Position numbers and translations under genes: made by a program | Part shown: positions 1 through 10,800 of the stretch, piece after piece | How positions within the stretch are numbered: the stretch's first letter is position 1 | Layout of the letters: each line of letters starts with the position of its first letter | Notes under the pieces: model-generated | Told to the model about the DNA's origin: nothing | Database searches by the model: none | What the model saw: only the letters and a program-made list of their open reading frames with translations | Assembly: GCA_036785325.1 (NCBI GenBank) | Contig: JAXIVH010000008.1 | Span: 12,023,384-12,087,383, forward strand | Reading direction: 5' to 3' | From: Urophycis tenuis | Lineage: Eukaryota > Chordata > Actinopteri > Gadiformes > Phycidae | Length of the DNA stretch: 64,000 bases

Positions 1-37
1 CACCTTTTCTTAGTGTCTCCTATTTCTCATGTAACAG

Positions 38-166
38 GCTGATCCTCCATTTTTCCCATCCTCTGGTTCTATTCCAGACACAGAGGAGAGCCCTGAACCT
101 GGGATAAAACCCAAGAAAGGGCCTCATACTTGTGGGCATTTAGCGCTAAGTGACAAGTTTCCATAA
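38..166 (+). CDS. Probable terminal coding exon of an unidentified gene (5' part outside the window)
   Basis: A pyrimidine-rich tract ends in a CAG acceptor at 35-37. The following frame stays open for 42 codons and stops at TAA 164-166. The predicted tail is rich in Pro, Glu, Lys and Ser (it includes the stretch DTEESPEPGIKPKKG), like a disordered C-terminus. No ATG is needed if this is a last exon. I do not recognise the protein. It could be chance, since 43 open codons alone is weak evidence; the acceptor context is the main support. Confidence 0.35.
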   Translation, partial: ADPPFFPSSGSIPDTEESPEPGIKPKKGPHTCGHLALSDKFP

Positions 167-1444
167 TTTCAGCGGATTAACATGATTTGAAATATGAAAA
201 CCTGTTTTAAGATTATGTCATCCTGATCATTCCATTTCCTTCTATCGCTACGACTGTGTTGATGTTCTTCTCCACTATCTACTGTATCTCTTCTGCTCTT
301 GATTTCACTGTCAAAAATGGAGCTGGCCTTTGTTTACCCAATCCCATTATGTTTGCAATTGGATTGCTGTGGAGCCCTTTTAGAGCGCTCCTGGCTGAGC
401 TACTAAAGCAGCTTTGAAATAAGCAGCTCTTCTGTGTGGCTCCCTGAAGATGCACAATAGGCTTAGGCATGGGAAGGAGAGCACTAGAAACAGAACGGTG
501 GTTTACTGTTAATGGATGGTTCAATTCAGCTGAACGTCCAGTTTCTGAAGTTTCATGCTCTTTTCTTTGAGTTTTTTTTGTCTTTTCTCTTCTAATTCTG
601 ATCCCAACATTACCAGTATCGGTTTCTGACCAGAGGAGTTGTACATAAGAGTATTGGGGGTTTGGCAGTTTCTATCATTGTTATTCTCCTTGATAATATG
701 GTAATCACATGTAATGTCATTTGAAACTTTTGTCATACATAGTTCTAGTCATTGTCTGAAACGTCATCCACATCAACTTGACCTTCTCAGCCTGCTTATC
801 TAAAATGACATGTCTGATTAATTTCCATGAATGTGATGGCAGCCTATTGCAGTCCACAATGAACCTGAACCTGAACCTGAAATGGATAAAAGGCGCAGGC
901 ACAACAGACAAGACAAGACATTTCCTAAAATATGTTATTTTCAGAGAAGAAAATACATTCTTGTTTTTAAAGTCAGCAAACTGTATTCAATGTTACAGTT
1001 GTTCCCACTGTCTAGACTAAGGTGTGGGCTTCTTCAAAAACAACTTTGTGGGATTGGGTAAACTACTGTATGTAAAGCCTTTGTCACATACATAACACAA
1101 CTATAGGGCTGATGAAATGTCAAACAACTTCAGGGTTTAATAATTTTTCTTACTGGAACAAATGCACATGATTTGCATAATCATGTGCACACTTCAGTAT
1201 ACGTTTTTTTGTTGCCCTGAATTGCGTTTGCTCTGAATTAGTGATGTGGCTTTCATTGAGAATAAATGAAAATAGTTGAATTACATTACAGAGTACAACA
1301 GTGTTTCCAGCATCCAGGTCACCTCCAGGCAGTCAATCAATACAGACGCTACTCGCTACTGATCTCTGACTAGAATACTGCACATAACCCAAAGAACCAC
1401 AGACCGCTAATCCACTTGTAGAATGATATTCCAAAAGGCTAAAT

Positions 1445-1511
1445 TAGTGGTCTCCAATGTGAGTGGTATTGGATGCTGCTATCCTGCATTTCTGAAGTGC
1501 TTTCTCAAAAT
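1445..1511 (-). pseudogene. Fragment duplicated from hdhd3 coding exon 2
   Basis: Positions 1445-1510 align without gaps to 2165-2230 in the hdhd3 coding exon. I count 7 differences in 66 bases, all of them transitions. The matched part encodes the HAD motif IV region (around HIGDHY) and the residues before it. Similarity fades quickly on both sides, so this is an orphan exon piece about 0.65 kb downstream of its source, not a second gene. Confidence 0.8.
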
Positions 1512-1619
1512 GTACTGTATGTTAAGGACCAACTTTGTAATATTTAAGTTAATTAATTCATGTTGTTGTTGATTGTCGCATACATTTAAAGAAGGTGGTG
1601 GTTTTAACATTGTGTTGTC

Positions 1620-1644
1620 CTGTGTGTGTGTGTGTGTGTGTGTG
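1620..1644. repeat. (TG)n microsatellite
   Basis: Short TG array with one interruption, in the 3' flank of hdhd3. Confidence 0.9.
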
Positions 1645-2013
1645 CGTGCAAATAGATACACAATGACGAAAAGGTAATTGTGAGACTGCAAAGAAATATT
1701 TTTATTTAGATTATTGCATATACATACACTTTGTTATATAGATATTGCTAAGGTGCTTTATATGTGTATTTAGTTGGATATAATGGATTGCTGAAAAGCA
1801 GGATTCTTATGATTATACTGTTACAGCTTCCAGTAATAATGAATCCCCCCCCCCCCCCCAAATAGCATGTCAATTCTTGATGGTGTATTTAAAGTGAAAC
1901 AACCTAAGAACCAGATATATCTGTTAAGATTAACATTAGAGTGCATCTAAGTGGAAATTGATCACTTAAACCAAAGTTGGAGCTAGTGCATTTAGTGTTG
2001 GAATCCATGGTTT

Positions 2014-2982
2014 TTAGTCAATGAAGGGTTGTAGACGTAGCGGTAACTCATCCAGTGAGCCGATACGATGCTCCGAGGGAATGTCCGAGTTGGTATACTT
2101 GTTCTGACGATCTAAAAGGTACCCATGGATGCCCAGAGAACGAGAGCTGAGATAGTCCAACAGATAGTGGTCCCCAATGTGAGCAGTGTTGGACGCCGCT
2201 ATCCCGCATTTCTGAAGTGCTTTCTCAAAAATGGCAGGGTTGGGCTTGGCCACGCCAGCTTCCTCTGATGTCACCAAGAAGCTGAAGTGGGGCAGCAGGC
2301 CGCAGGCTTGGAGGATTACCTCAAGACGCCGGTCAAAGTTGGAGACGACGCCCAGCGTCAGGCCCAGAGAGGAGCAGCTCTCCAGAGCCTTCTGGCAGTC
2401 TGGGAACACCTTTTGTCAAAATTAAATGTGTTGAAAAATGACAACTGTCAACTTCATAATAGGTGTATTTATATTGTGTTCAGTTATTTATATAATCAAA
2501 TCATATATTCAAAAGTACAGCAGTTTAAATTGTGTGTAATTTAGAGAGAGGGATGTATATACGTGAACCACATTGAAAATGTAAAAATATAAACAATAGT
2601 CTTGTGAAATAGCCAAGAACACAAATGTGCTTATTTTTCATGTTTCATTTACCTCCCAGTTCTCTGGATTGCAGAAGTCATTGTAGAGGTTCAGGGCCAT
2701 TGTGTTCAACAGGGTGGGGTCTTGAACCTTACACCGTGAGAAGGTGTCCCGCACCACCTTCATCCACCAGGCCTGTCCGTCCATGCCCTGTGTGATGCCG
2801 TAGTTCGGGTAGTGGCGGGAGCAATGTTGATAGGCCTGCCGGAAGGCCACGTCTACCTCTGAGGTTTTCAGCTCTAGGCCCGCTCTGTGAGCCTCCTTGC
2901 AGTACTGCTGGCCCACCGACATGCGCACTTTGAGCAGCGTGTCTTTCACGTCCCATAATACACACTGCAAAGGGCCACGCAT
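2014..2982 (-). CDS. hdhd3: Haloacid dehalogenase-like hydrolase domain-containing protein 3
   Basis: Two coding exons: 2982-2653 and 2409-2014, joined in phase 0, give 241 residues (human about 251). HAD-superfamily order is visible: motif I LWDVKDTLL near residue 10, motif II VSNFDRR, motif III lysine in VAKPNP, motif IV HIGDHYLLDY. The usual second motif I aspartate (DxD) is lysine here (DVK). As I recall the human protein has the same change, so catalytic activity is doubtful for the family; this is not decay in this copy. The start is the ATG just after an acceptor (CAG 2988-2990). An upstream non-coding exon ending at 3375 with donor GTAAAC fits. The gene is divergent from trub2. A fragment of exon 2 is duplicated downstream. 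Substrate is unknown. Confidence 0.93.
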
Positions 2983-3806
2983 TGTGCCTGTTCCGCAATA
3001 GACAACCACAGAAAGATTGTTATTATAATGCTTGGCAAAGTGCCGATTGATTCGATTCACTGACAAAATAATAAGGCACAGTATCAGTACACCTCCTTAC
3101 CGACCGAGTAGGCCTGAGTTGTAAAATTATCAATTTTTCTTTTGTAGTTTATGTAATGTAAGTATTACTAAAACACAAACAAAAACACATCTGAGCAGAA
3201 AGGCAAAAGGGGCTGCCCTACATTCTTTATCTTTGGACACCTGAACAACAAAAATAACACTTTGATATTTGTAGTTAGTTATACTACCTAGTTAGTGGCA
3301 GTAGATCAAAATAGTTACGCTGTGTCTTGATTTGAATGTGATGAACTACACGTATCATTGCGCTTTGTGTTTACCTCAGGCTTCGATTTGGCGATCTTTA
3401 GCAAGGCCACAGATCTGTTGTCCGAGAGGACTATGGATGGATTTTAGATATTACGGCGGTCTCGTATTCCGTAAACACTGAAATAATCGAAAGTATCTTA
3501 CAAAAGATGTTCCGCGTTAGTGTATTAGAACGGCACACCCACACAAACTTTGGCGAAAAAATTGAAGTCCGCTTTTGCTAAACAACAATGTTTACTCCAA
3601 TGCAACCCCAGCACAGCAGATGGCAGTAGCGGAAGAGAAAATGCATTGGGGTTCGAAACACGCATGCGCATTTACTCACGTGTGTTGGGAAACAAAATGA
3701 CAGCGGTTGTAGAAACGGATAAAGGGGGTTATACCGTAGTTTACTGTTTAGTTTTTGGATATAATTAAATCCGATAATTACCATGTATTTCTGACGTACA
3801 ACACAA
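2983..3806. promoter_or_regulatory. Shared divergent promoter region of hdhd3 and trub2
   Basis: The two start codons face away from each other and are 824 bp apart. A likely hdhd3 5'UTR exon ends at 3375 (donor GTAAAC on the minus strand) and is spliced to 2987. That places the hdhd3 start site above 3375 and the trub2 start between there and 3807. A bidirectional promoter is therefore inferred. I see no clear TATA box, which is usual for housekeeping genes. Confidence 0.5.
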
Positions 3807-6461
3807 ATGGCAACTCCAGCTATTCGAATGTTGCGTCGGGTAGAGGGGTTGTTTTGCGTCTACAAACCACCCGGTGTCCACTGGAAGATCGTCCGAGACA
3901 GAATCGAAACTTGTATTCTTGAAGGTAATAAACATTTACGTTACCTTCAGTTCCAACTAAAGTAATTTGAAGTTATTTGACCAAACTAAACGTTGAATTG
4001 ACATTATTCCTGCACATGTTGCATGACCTTTCCAGATGTTAATGACATCCCGTCCCTGCCCCTTCCTCATGAAGTCAAGTCTTTCTCGGAACCAGGCAAC
4101 GGTAGCAAAGGTCCAACCGAACTGACGCTGTCTGCAGTTCCACTGCATGCACTGGCTGCTCATAAGCTGGGTGCGTTTCTTCCGGTTCCTCCATAACAAT
4201 GCTGTGGTGTATCATTTTTTTCATGATGTAAATACTAGTGGTATAACATTGGTTTGCAATGGAATCAACTTTTTAAATGTAGAATGTTATATTTTATGTT
4301 GTTTAGCATATTTGAGGTCAGTATGTGAAGCCACATTTGGCTGTCTGACCAGTGCAATCAAATTAATATCACACTTTATTTTTGTCTTTGCAGTCCGTGG
4401 ACCGGAGTTCAGGCGCATCAAAGTTGGTGTAGGACATCGTCTAGACGCGTCGTCCTCTGGAGTGCTAGGTGAGGCTGCCATTTTCAGGTTAGGAATAGAA
4501 ATGGAAGAGAAAGTCGTGTCCCATAGATGTTGTATGTCTTCCGATGTTTCACTATTGACCATTTGTATTCACTTGACTCCTAGTTATTGGAGTTGGACAT
4601 GGAAACAAACTGCTGAATGATCTTAACCAAACATGTGTCACAAGGGTATGGTTATCATTGTATTTATCTCCAGCTGCTGTTTTAATGTATACAATGGTAT
4701 TTTGTTTTAAGGATTTAGATTGTATTGTGTTTTCCAGGATTATACTGTGGATGGGGAATTTGGAATCGCAACAGACAATTTCTCTCACACTGGCAGGATT
4801 GTTGAAAGATCCACATATGGTGTGTTTAACCCCATCTACAGTCTATGGTGATGTATCTAGTTTAGCATGAGACCTATATATAATAATTTGAGTAATTATT
4901 CTTGATGTGTGTGACAGATCACATTACACGGGACAAGCTGGAGAAAGTCTTGGCCTTGTTGCAGGGAGCCAATCAGAAGGCCATGCTCAAGTAAGCTTCA
5001 TCACATTTTATGAACCCATTTAATAGATTTGCAATTTGGTCACGTACAACTTAACTCTGAAACATAAGTACTTATGTTACAGTCCAGAATACAATCCTTC
5101 TTACCCGTTCCATTCTGTTATTAATGATTGTAAACGTTCTATTAAACAGGACTACATCTCCACTACATATTGCCATTTTGCGCGAATGCATGACTTCAAA
5201 AACACCACCACTTCAGACAGACAGACAGACATACTTTATTGATCCCTGAGGGAAATTGCCTACTGCCTTCAGTAATAATCTGATAGAAATCATTATCCTC
5301 ATTAAGCCACTAATAATGGTACTGGTCTCCCCTCAGGTACTCCAACTTGGACATGCGATTACAAGAAACCTATGAGATGGCTGTGAGAGGTGTACTTGGT
5401 CCGCATGGGAAATCTCCCCCCATCCTTACAGGGCTGCGTGTCAAAAGCTTTCAGTCTCCACACTTCACTTTGGGTAAATAGCTACCATTAAATAACATGC
5501 ATTTAGAATTAAACAGGCACTGTTTTACATAATTTGTATATGTCTATTGGTGATGTACAATGCACCCCAGGTTCTAGTTTACCATTTGTTTAGTGTTTCA
5601 CTTTGCCGTGGCTAAACTAAATTTTTAAAGACGCTACTACGGCACAAGCTGGACAAGTAGTGAAAATGGGTTAGAATAGGAGAGTATGTTTTTGAATTGC
5701 TGTAGCATCAACCTTAGGTATAATTTATTAGTTAGATTAGTAATTAGTTCAAAATCGATTTCTTCAATTTATATACAATTTATTTACAATTTATGTACAA
5801 TTTACAGAATGTTGCTTCCTGATGTTGAAATGGGGTAGCAAAAATAATTCTGGATAATGTAGGAAAATAGCAGTTGCGTGATACGACATCCAGTGAGAAA
5901 ATGCAAATAACACACACTCACACACGTAAAATAAATGGAATAAATAGGGCAATTATGTTAGACATTTTATAACAATGTCAAAGTGTTTTTGTCTGTTTTT
6001 ATACTTTTAATGCTTTAACTTTGGAAACGAATGGCATGGTTAAGCACTTTGATAAAACCTCTTACATTGATTACTCAACTACTCATTCCAGGGTTAAGTT
6101 TTCCAATATTTGTAATGTACTTGGTGCAAATAACAGTTCTCTGGGTCTAGGGGTGAGTTTGTTTTATTTTTATTTTTTTTATGAAATTCAGAGGTATCTG
6201 CTCTGTCGCTTGATTTCAGAGCTGCAGTGTTTGAATGAAACTCAGCAGTATCTGCGTAAAGTGGTGCACGAGATTGGTCTGGAGCTGCACAGTACAGCTG
6301 CATGCACTGCGGTGCGGCGAACACGTGACGGAGCCTTCACACTCAACCAGGCCCTGACCCGGCGCCACTGGACTGCATCTGATGTGGCGCTGACAATCCA
6401 GCGGTACAATACCTCTAAGAGACTAAGCAGACAACGCCTGGCTGCTGTGGCAGAGCTGTAA
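3807..6461 (+). CDS. trub2: TruB-family mitochondrial mRNA pseudouridine synthase 2
   Basis: Eight coding exons: 3807-3924, 4036-4170, 4394-4468, 4584-4645, 4738-4819, 4918-4990, 5337-5473 and 6220-6461. All junctions are GT-AG and keep frame, giving 307 residues (human about 331; the difference is mostly a shorter C-terminus). The catalytic aspartate lies in GVGHRLDASSSGVL at the exon 3 end, the TruB signature. Other family blocks are the N-terminal VYKPPGVHWK, NKLLNDLNQTCV, KYSNLDMRLQETYEMAVRG and the C-terminal HEIGLELHSTAACTAVRRTRDG. TRUB2 converts uridines to pseudouridine in mitochondrial mRNA and is needed for mitochondrial translation (known for the human protein). The predicted N-terminus is basic and could be a targeting signal (inference). 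Nothing looks broken. Confidence 0.95.
5216..5262 (-). repeat. LINE/SINE 3' tail with (CAGA)n in trub2 intron 6
   Basis: Minus-oriented copy of the tail TTTCCCTCAGGGATCAATAA followed by a short CTGT-type array. It is one of eight related tails in the window. Confidence 0.75.
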
Positions 6462-6533
6462 TCTGTCTATACAGCTGAGCACACTCTGGCACACTCCTGT
6501 TTTTTTTTTCTTGATGAGAGTTGATTTATTTGT

Positions 6534-6539
6534 AATAAA
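6534..6539 (+). terminator. Polyadenylation signal of trub2
   Basis: Canonical AATAAA 73 bases after the trub2 stop codon. Confidence 0.75.
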
Positions 6540-7871
6540 GCTTGAAAGTTTGGTAATGTTTGGCAATTTTAATTGTCTACCACTTCTGCCAGTTTTGCTA
6601 AAAGTTATTTGGTTTAGCGGCTTATTTTAATGTACCAAACCAACCTGGAACCACTGGAAATAATTACCTAAGGATATTCCAGTATGATTTTACTCATTAA
6701 AGGGCCCCTTTTTTACAACCGGGTGAGTGTGATGAGCCAGTCCAAGCCATTTTAAAATCTGCCCTGCAGGTTTTTTTTGTGACTTTGTGACATCACACGT
6801 GTGTGTGTGTCCACCTAGATGTATGATGGATATGTAAGCATATCTGTTGCTAAAGTCCACTGGGTAGGCTGGTACAGAACAGATTACATCTTAGTAGATG
6901 GGATACCATGGCACTGCAGATTTTGGAACAGCTTACGATAGCTAATCACACTCACACCTGATGGTAAAATTCGGGACCCTGACTATTTTATAATCCAATC
7001 CTGCCCTCATGCCCGGATGTATTCTTGCTCAACCCATTTGAACAAAGATGTATCGAGAGGTTACATGTGTGGACTTGGGACAGCCAAGTACCCCAGAATT
7101 CAAGTCCGAAGTGTAGCTGATTGTACATTAAATAGGAATAATTTCTATTAAACGTATCAGTACAAAGTGTCATTTACACTGGAACATTTTCCTTATTTAT
7201 TTACATCAGTTAAATTTCTTTGTCATAACTGGTATAAATGAAACATTCACTATTAATGGTCTCATAACAGAAAAACAAATCCAAATCTGTAGACAAACAC
7301 TGGAGACCACTGTGGCTCACACTACAGTTGGAAATAAAGTTAAATTAAAATAGAAAATGTAAACACAAGAGAATAACTAGAATGAGCATAAAAAAAGGAA
7401 ATCATTTTATAGGCATTGTAAAAAGTGAAGTCCAGGGCAGGTTCCCTTTTTCTATTGGGCAAGTTGTTAACATGAACATGAATTGACAATTTGCTCAAAT
7501 GTAGAATGTACCTCAACTCCAGTTTATGTTTTGAACAAATGTCTTATTTGCACCCGAATGCAATGGCCAGCCAAAAAGGAAAACTCAATCAAACTGAGGC
7601 TGACGTAAAACTAAATTACCGTAATTCTGTTCCCGTTCACAAGATTTCCCCATAAAACTATTAAAATAGAAAAACTGAACAACTGTAGGCTACACATATT
7701 GATATAAATGCATGTCCCACATTAGGACATATTTAACATTTGTAAGAGGAATTAAAGACCATTACATACATTGCTTGTTTTTTTTCAGACTATAGGCCTA
7801 CGTAGCTTCAAATTATAGACAATAAAGCGCTTTATACATGCCACAACAGCGTGATGCATATCATAGCTTCC
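6540..7871. other. Intergenic between convergent trub2 and rab44; no gene seen
   Basis: No coding exon is recognised. The stretch contains the presumed 3'UTR of rab44 and a short GTGT run near 6800. Confidence 0.5.
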
Positions 7872-10800
7872 TCAGCAGCATTTTGTACTCTTTTTCTGTT
7901 GTTCTTGCACAACAATGCCTTCCTCTAATTTGCGGTAGTTTTCAGTCAACATCCTGGCAATTACACAACATATTAGTTACAACACAAAAAACAAGCCATG
8001 CCTGAAAATGTAGGCTACGCAAGGTGGTTAATTTGAAGAACCAAAGAAAAATATCACCTTGCTAGGAATTCAATGCTGGAAACAATGTGTTCACCTGTGG
8101 CAGCACTGCATTCATTGAAATCAATATTATATTCCTGAAAATTGGAAATTGAGTGTATTTAACTTATATATTGACATTTTCAGCATACCACAATGGAATA
8201 CAACCATATTAAAGAAGGCCCAAATTTCTACATGCACATTATTGTGGGATTTTGAAATGTATTTAATTAATTGCCTCAACAATTTTGGAAAAAATATTCT
8301 GAAAAATCTAAGGACCAATCTGATTGAAACGAAGGAAGGTAGGCCTACTACCCAATTTGTCATGGCCCTGTTTTCACATTCTAAGTTTGTACGAATGGAC
8401 GTTCCTGTACTCTACCTTAGCAAGCAGTTGTCCCTCAGACGTATTAACCTGGCGTCCTGGACAATCACTTTTGTTACCAAGCAGCAACATTATTGCATCT
8501 TGTCCAGCGCTGTCCTGCAGAGGTCAGAATTTTTTTTTTCATCCATTCGATTAATCACCATTTTAATATAAAGGTAATGTACTTGAGAGTTAAAACCAAA
8601 ATAGTCCCAAACTGCAGTATTTTTTCACAAGCCATGCCCGTTTTGATGCCAAGCTCCAATTGCCATCTGGATGTTGATATAGGTAGGTATATGAATATAT
8701 AAGTAGATATTGGTCCAAAGATGGACCTCATCTTAGTATTAAAAACCAATGATCCTTAGGGTTTTTAGTGGCTTTCTTTTACAAAATTAGAAATGGCCGA
8801 AAATTTATCCAGACGTATATCATAGGTTCTTGATGCAAATTTGTTCATCGTGACGAGACGTGTGGATGAAGTTTCATGTTGCTGAAAGAGTTAGGTGATA
8901 TGTTGTTGTCTTGTTAAAATTTAGCATTTTCAGATGACTGCTTTAGCGCCACCTTTGGGCCAATTGTGCATTTTCTTAATGGGCCATCTTTAGTCACCTC
9001 TACAATTGTGGAAAGTTTCACAAAAAGCAAGTGGGCAGTTATGGCTTGGTAGGAGTTTCTGGAAGAATAATATAATTAAAAATTACAATAGGGTGGCCTG
9101 TACTTTGTGCTTGCCCCCCTAATAATAACACGAACAATAACAATACGTGCCTGCACCTATGGTGCTTGACACATAATTAGACACAAAAATAATGTGAATT
9201 CCTTTGCAACCACACTTATAATAGGTATTTTTGTTTAGTTCAGAGCCCTTCATTTTGTTTTAATTTGTTCACTGATCCACACTACAGAAAACATTAAAGG
9301 TGAACATATCATCACTCTTGAAACTTGTGGCGCGAAAGCAGCATGGATAAAGCCTTGAGAGCCATACCTGAATACAGCTGATCCAGTATCTGACATCAGA
9401 GAAACTCTTGAAAGAAGTGATGTCATATATCAACAGGAACGCTTGGCCTTTATGGAATATCTGTTTCGACATGCTGTGGAACCTTTTGAGCAAACAATGT
9501 GACAGCATTTTTTGAACATCAGAGCATCAGATTTCTTTAATTATTACTGCTATTGAAATTTTCTTTCTATATAAACCTGCAGGATGTTTTTGTGATGTTT
9601 TGATTTATTTTGTGAATTTGACTAGACAGTTGAGGCAAGACCCACTGTAGCACTTTTTTGTGGCTAACAAAGTCAGAGCAATTTTCTATGTCAATAAAGT
9701 AGTATATTTCTATGAAGTGAGAATTGGGCGATTCCAGATTTGTATACCGTTCCTGTCCTGCTGTATCCCATAACTGAAGCATCACTTCACTCCCATCCAC
9801 TTGTAATGCATGAATGCACATATCAATGCCTAAAAGAAAAACAAGGAAATGTACATTCGTACATTTTAGAGTCATGTAGTTCTTATGTAAACATGGTTGT
9901 AGCCACAGAACATAAAGCTTACCAATCGAGGAGCTGAAATCTGAAGAAAATGACCCATTTTGAACCCTTTTCATGAAGGAGGTCTTGCCAACATTGCTAC
10001 TCCCAACGATCACCACATTAAAGCAGTTTGCTCTGAGGTCACCCTTATTTGAGGTATCTGAAGAAAAGGGACACTGCTCTTTCAATTTCCAGATTAAAGA
10101 CTATTTTCTTATTACTGTTTATGATTTGAGGCTTAACAATACCATAAAGTTTATGTCATTGATGGGTTCATGTCTTTTAGATGAATTTATAGCTTTTATA
10201 TTGCAGCCATTCAATATTTAAGTTTTATTTACCAAAGGTTGGGGTTGCATTTCCAGTAATCTGCCGACTGAAAACAACAGTATGTGAATGCATTGTATTC
10301 ATTCTGTTATTCTATTCTGAGTCTATACAAAGTCTACTCTTTGTAAATAGTGCAATAGACTATTGACATGGTAAAATATGCATAACAATAAGAGATAAGA
10401 GAAAAGAGATAAGAGAAAACAAATAGAGATATAGCATGAACGTCTTGCCTTAGTGGTTCTGTAGGTTTCCGGTGATCTCCAAAGGCTCTTTGGTCTTCAC
10501 TGTCATGGTAGTGCTGTTCCCTTGACTTCCGATGAGAGCCCATTTTCCTTCTTCTACCCTCAAGGTTGAAGGGATTGTATAATTCTGAAGGGAGACCACT
10601 TGAAATTGTGTCCACTTGTTTTACACCAGTCACTTGGTTTCCTTCACTTTCACTATTCTTCACTTTCTTTTCTTTTTTTTGAGTGTCAACAGATGGGTAC
10701 CACTGGGTCTCAGAACTTCTCTCGCCATTCTGCTCTGTATCATTATCTTTGTTTTTATTTATTTCTAACTCATCTTTGAATATCTTCCTATCTTCTGAGA

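Larger units (their letters stand above)
167..2013. other. Intergenic, no gene recognised
   Basis: AT-rich sequence with no convincing coding exon on either strand. It holds a short TG array (1620-1644), a run of 15 C (1845-1859) and a diverged copy of part of hdhd3 exon 2 (listed separately). The AATAAA-type signal near 1698 on the minus strand could end hdhd3 transcripts. Confidence 0.6.

Noticed and set aside
4147..4620. 157-codon plus-strand frame overlapping trub2
   Set aside because: It is intron read-through; the conserved trub2 exons and phases explain the coding part at 4394-4468.
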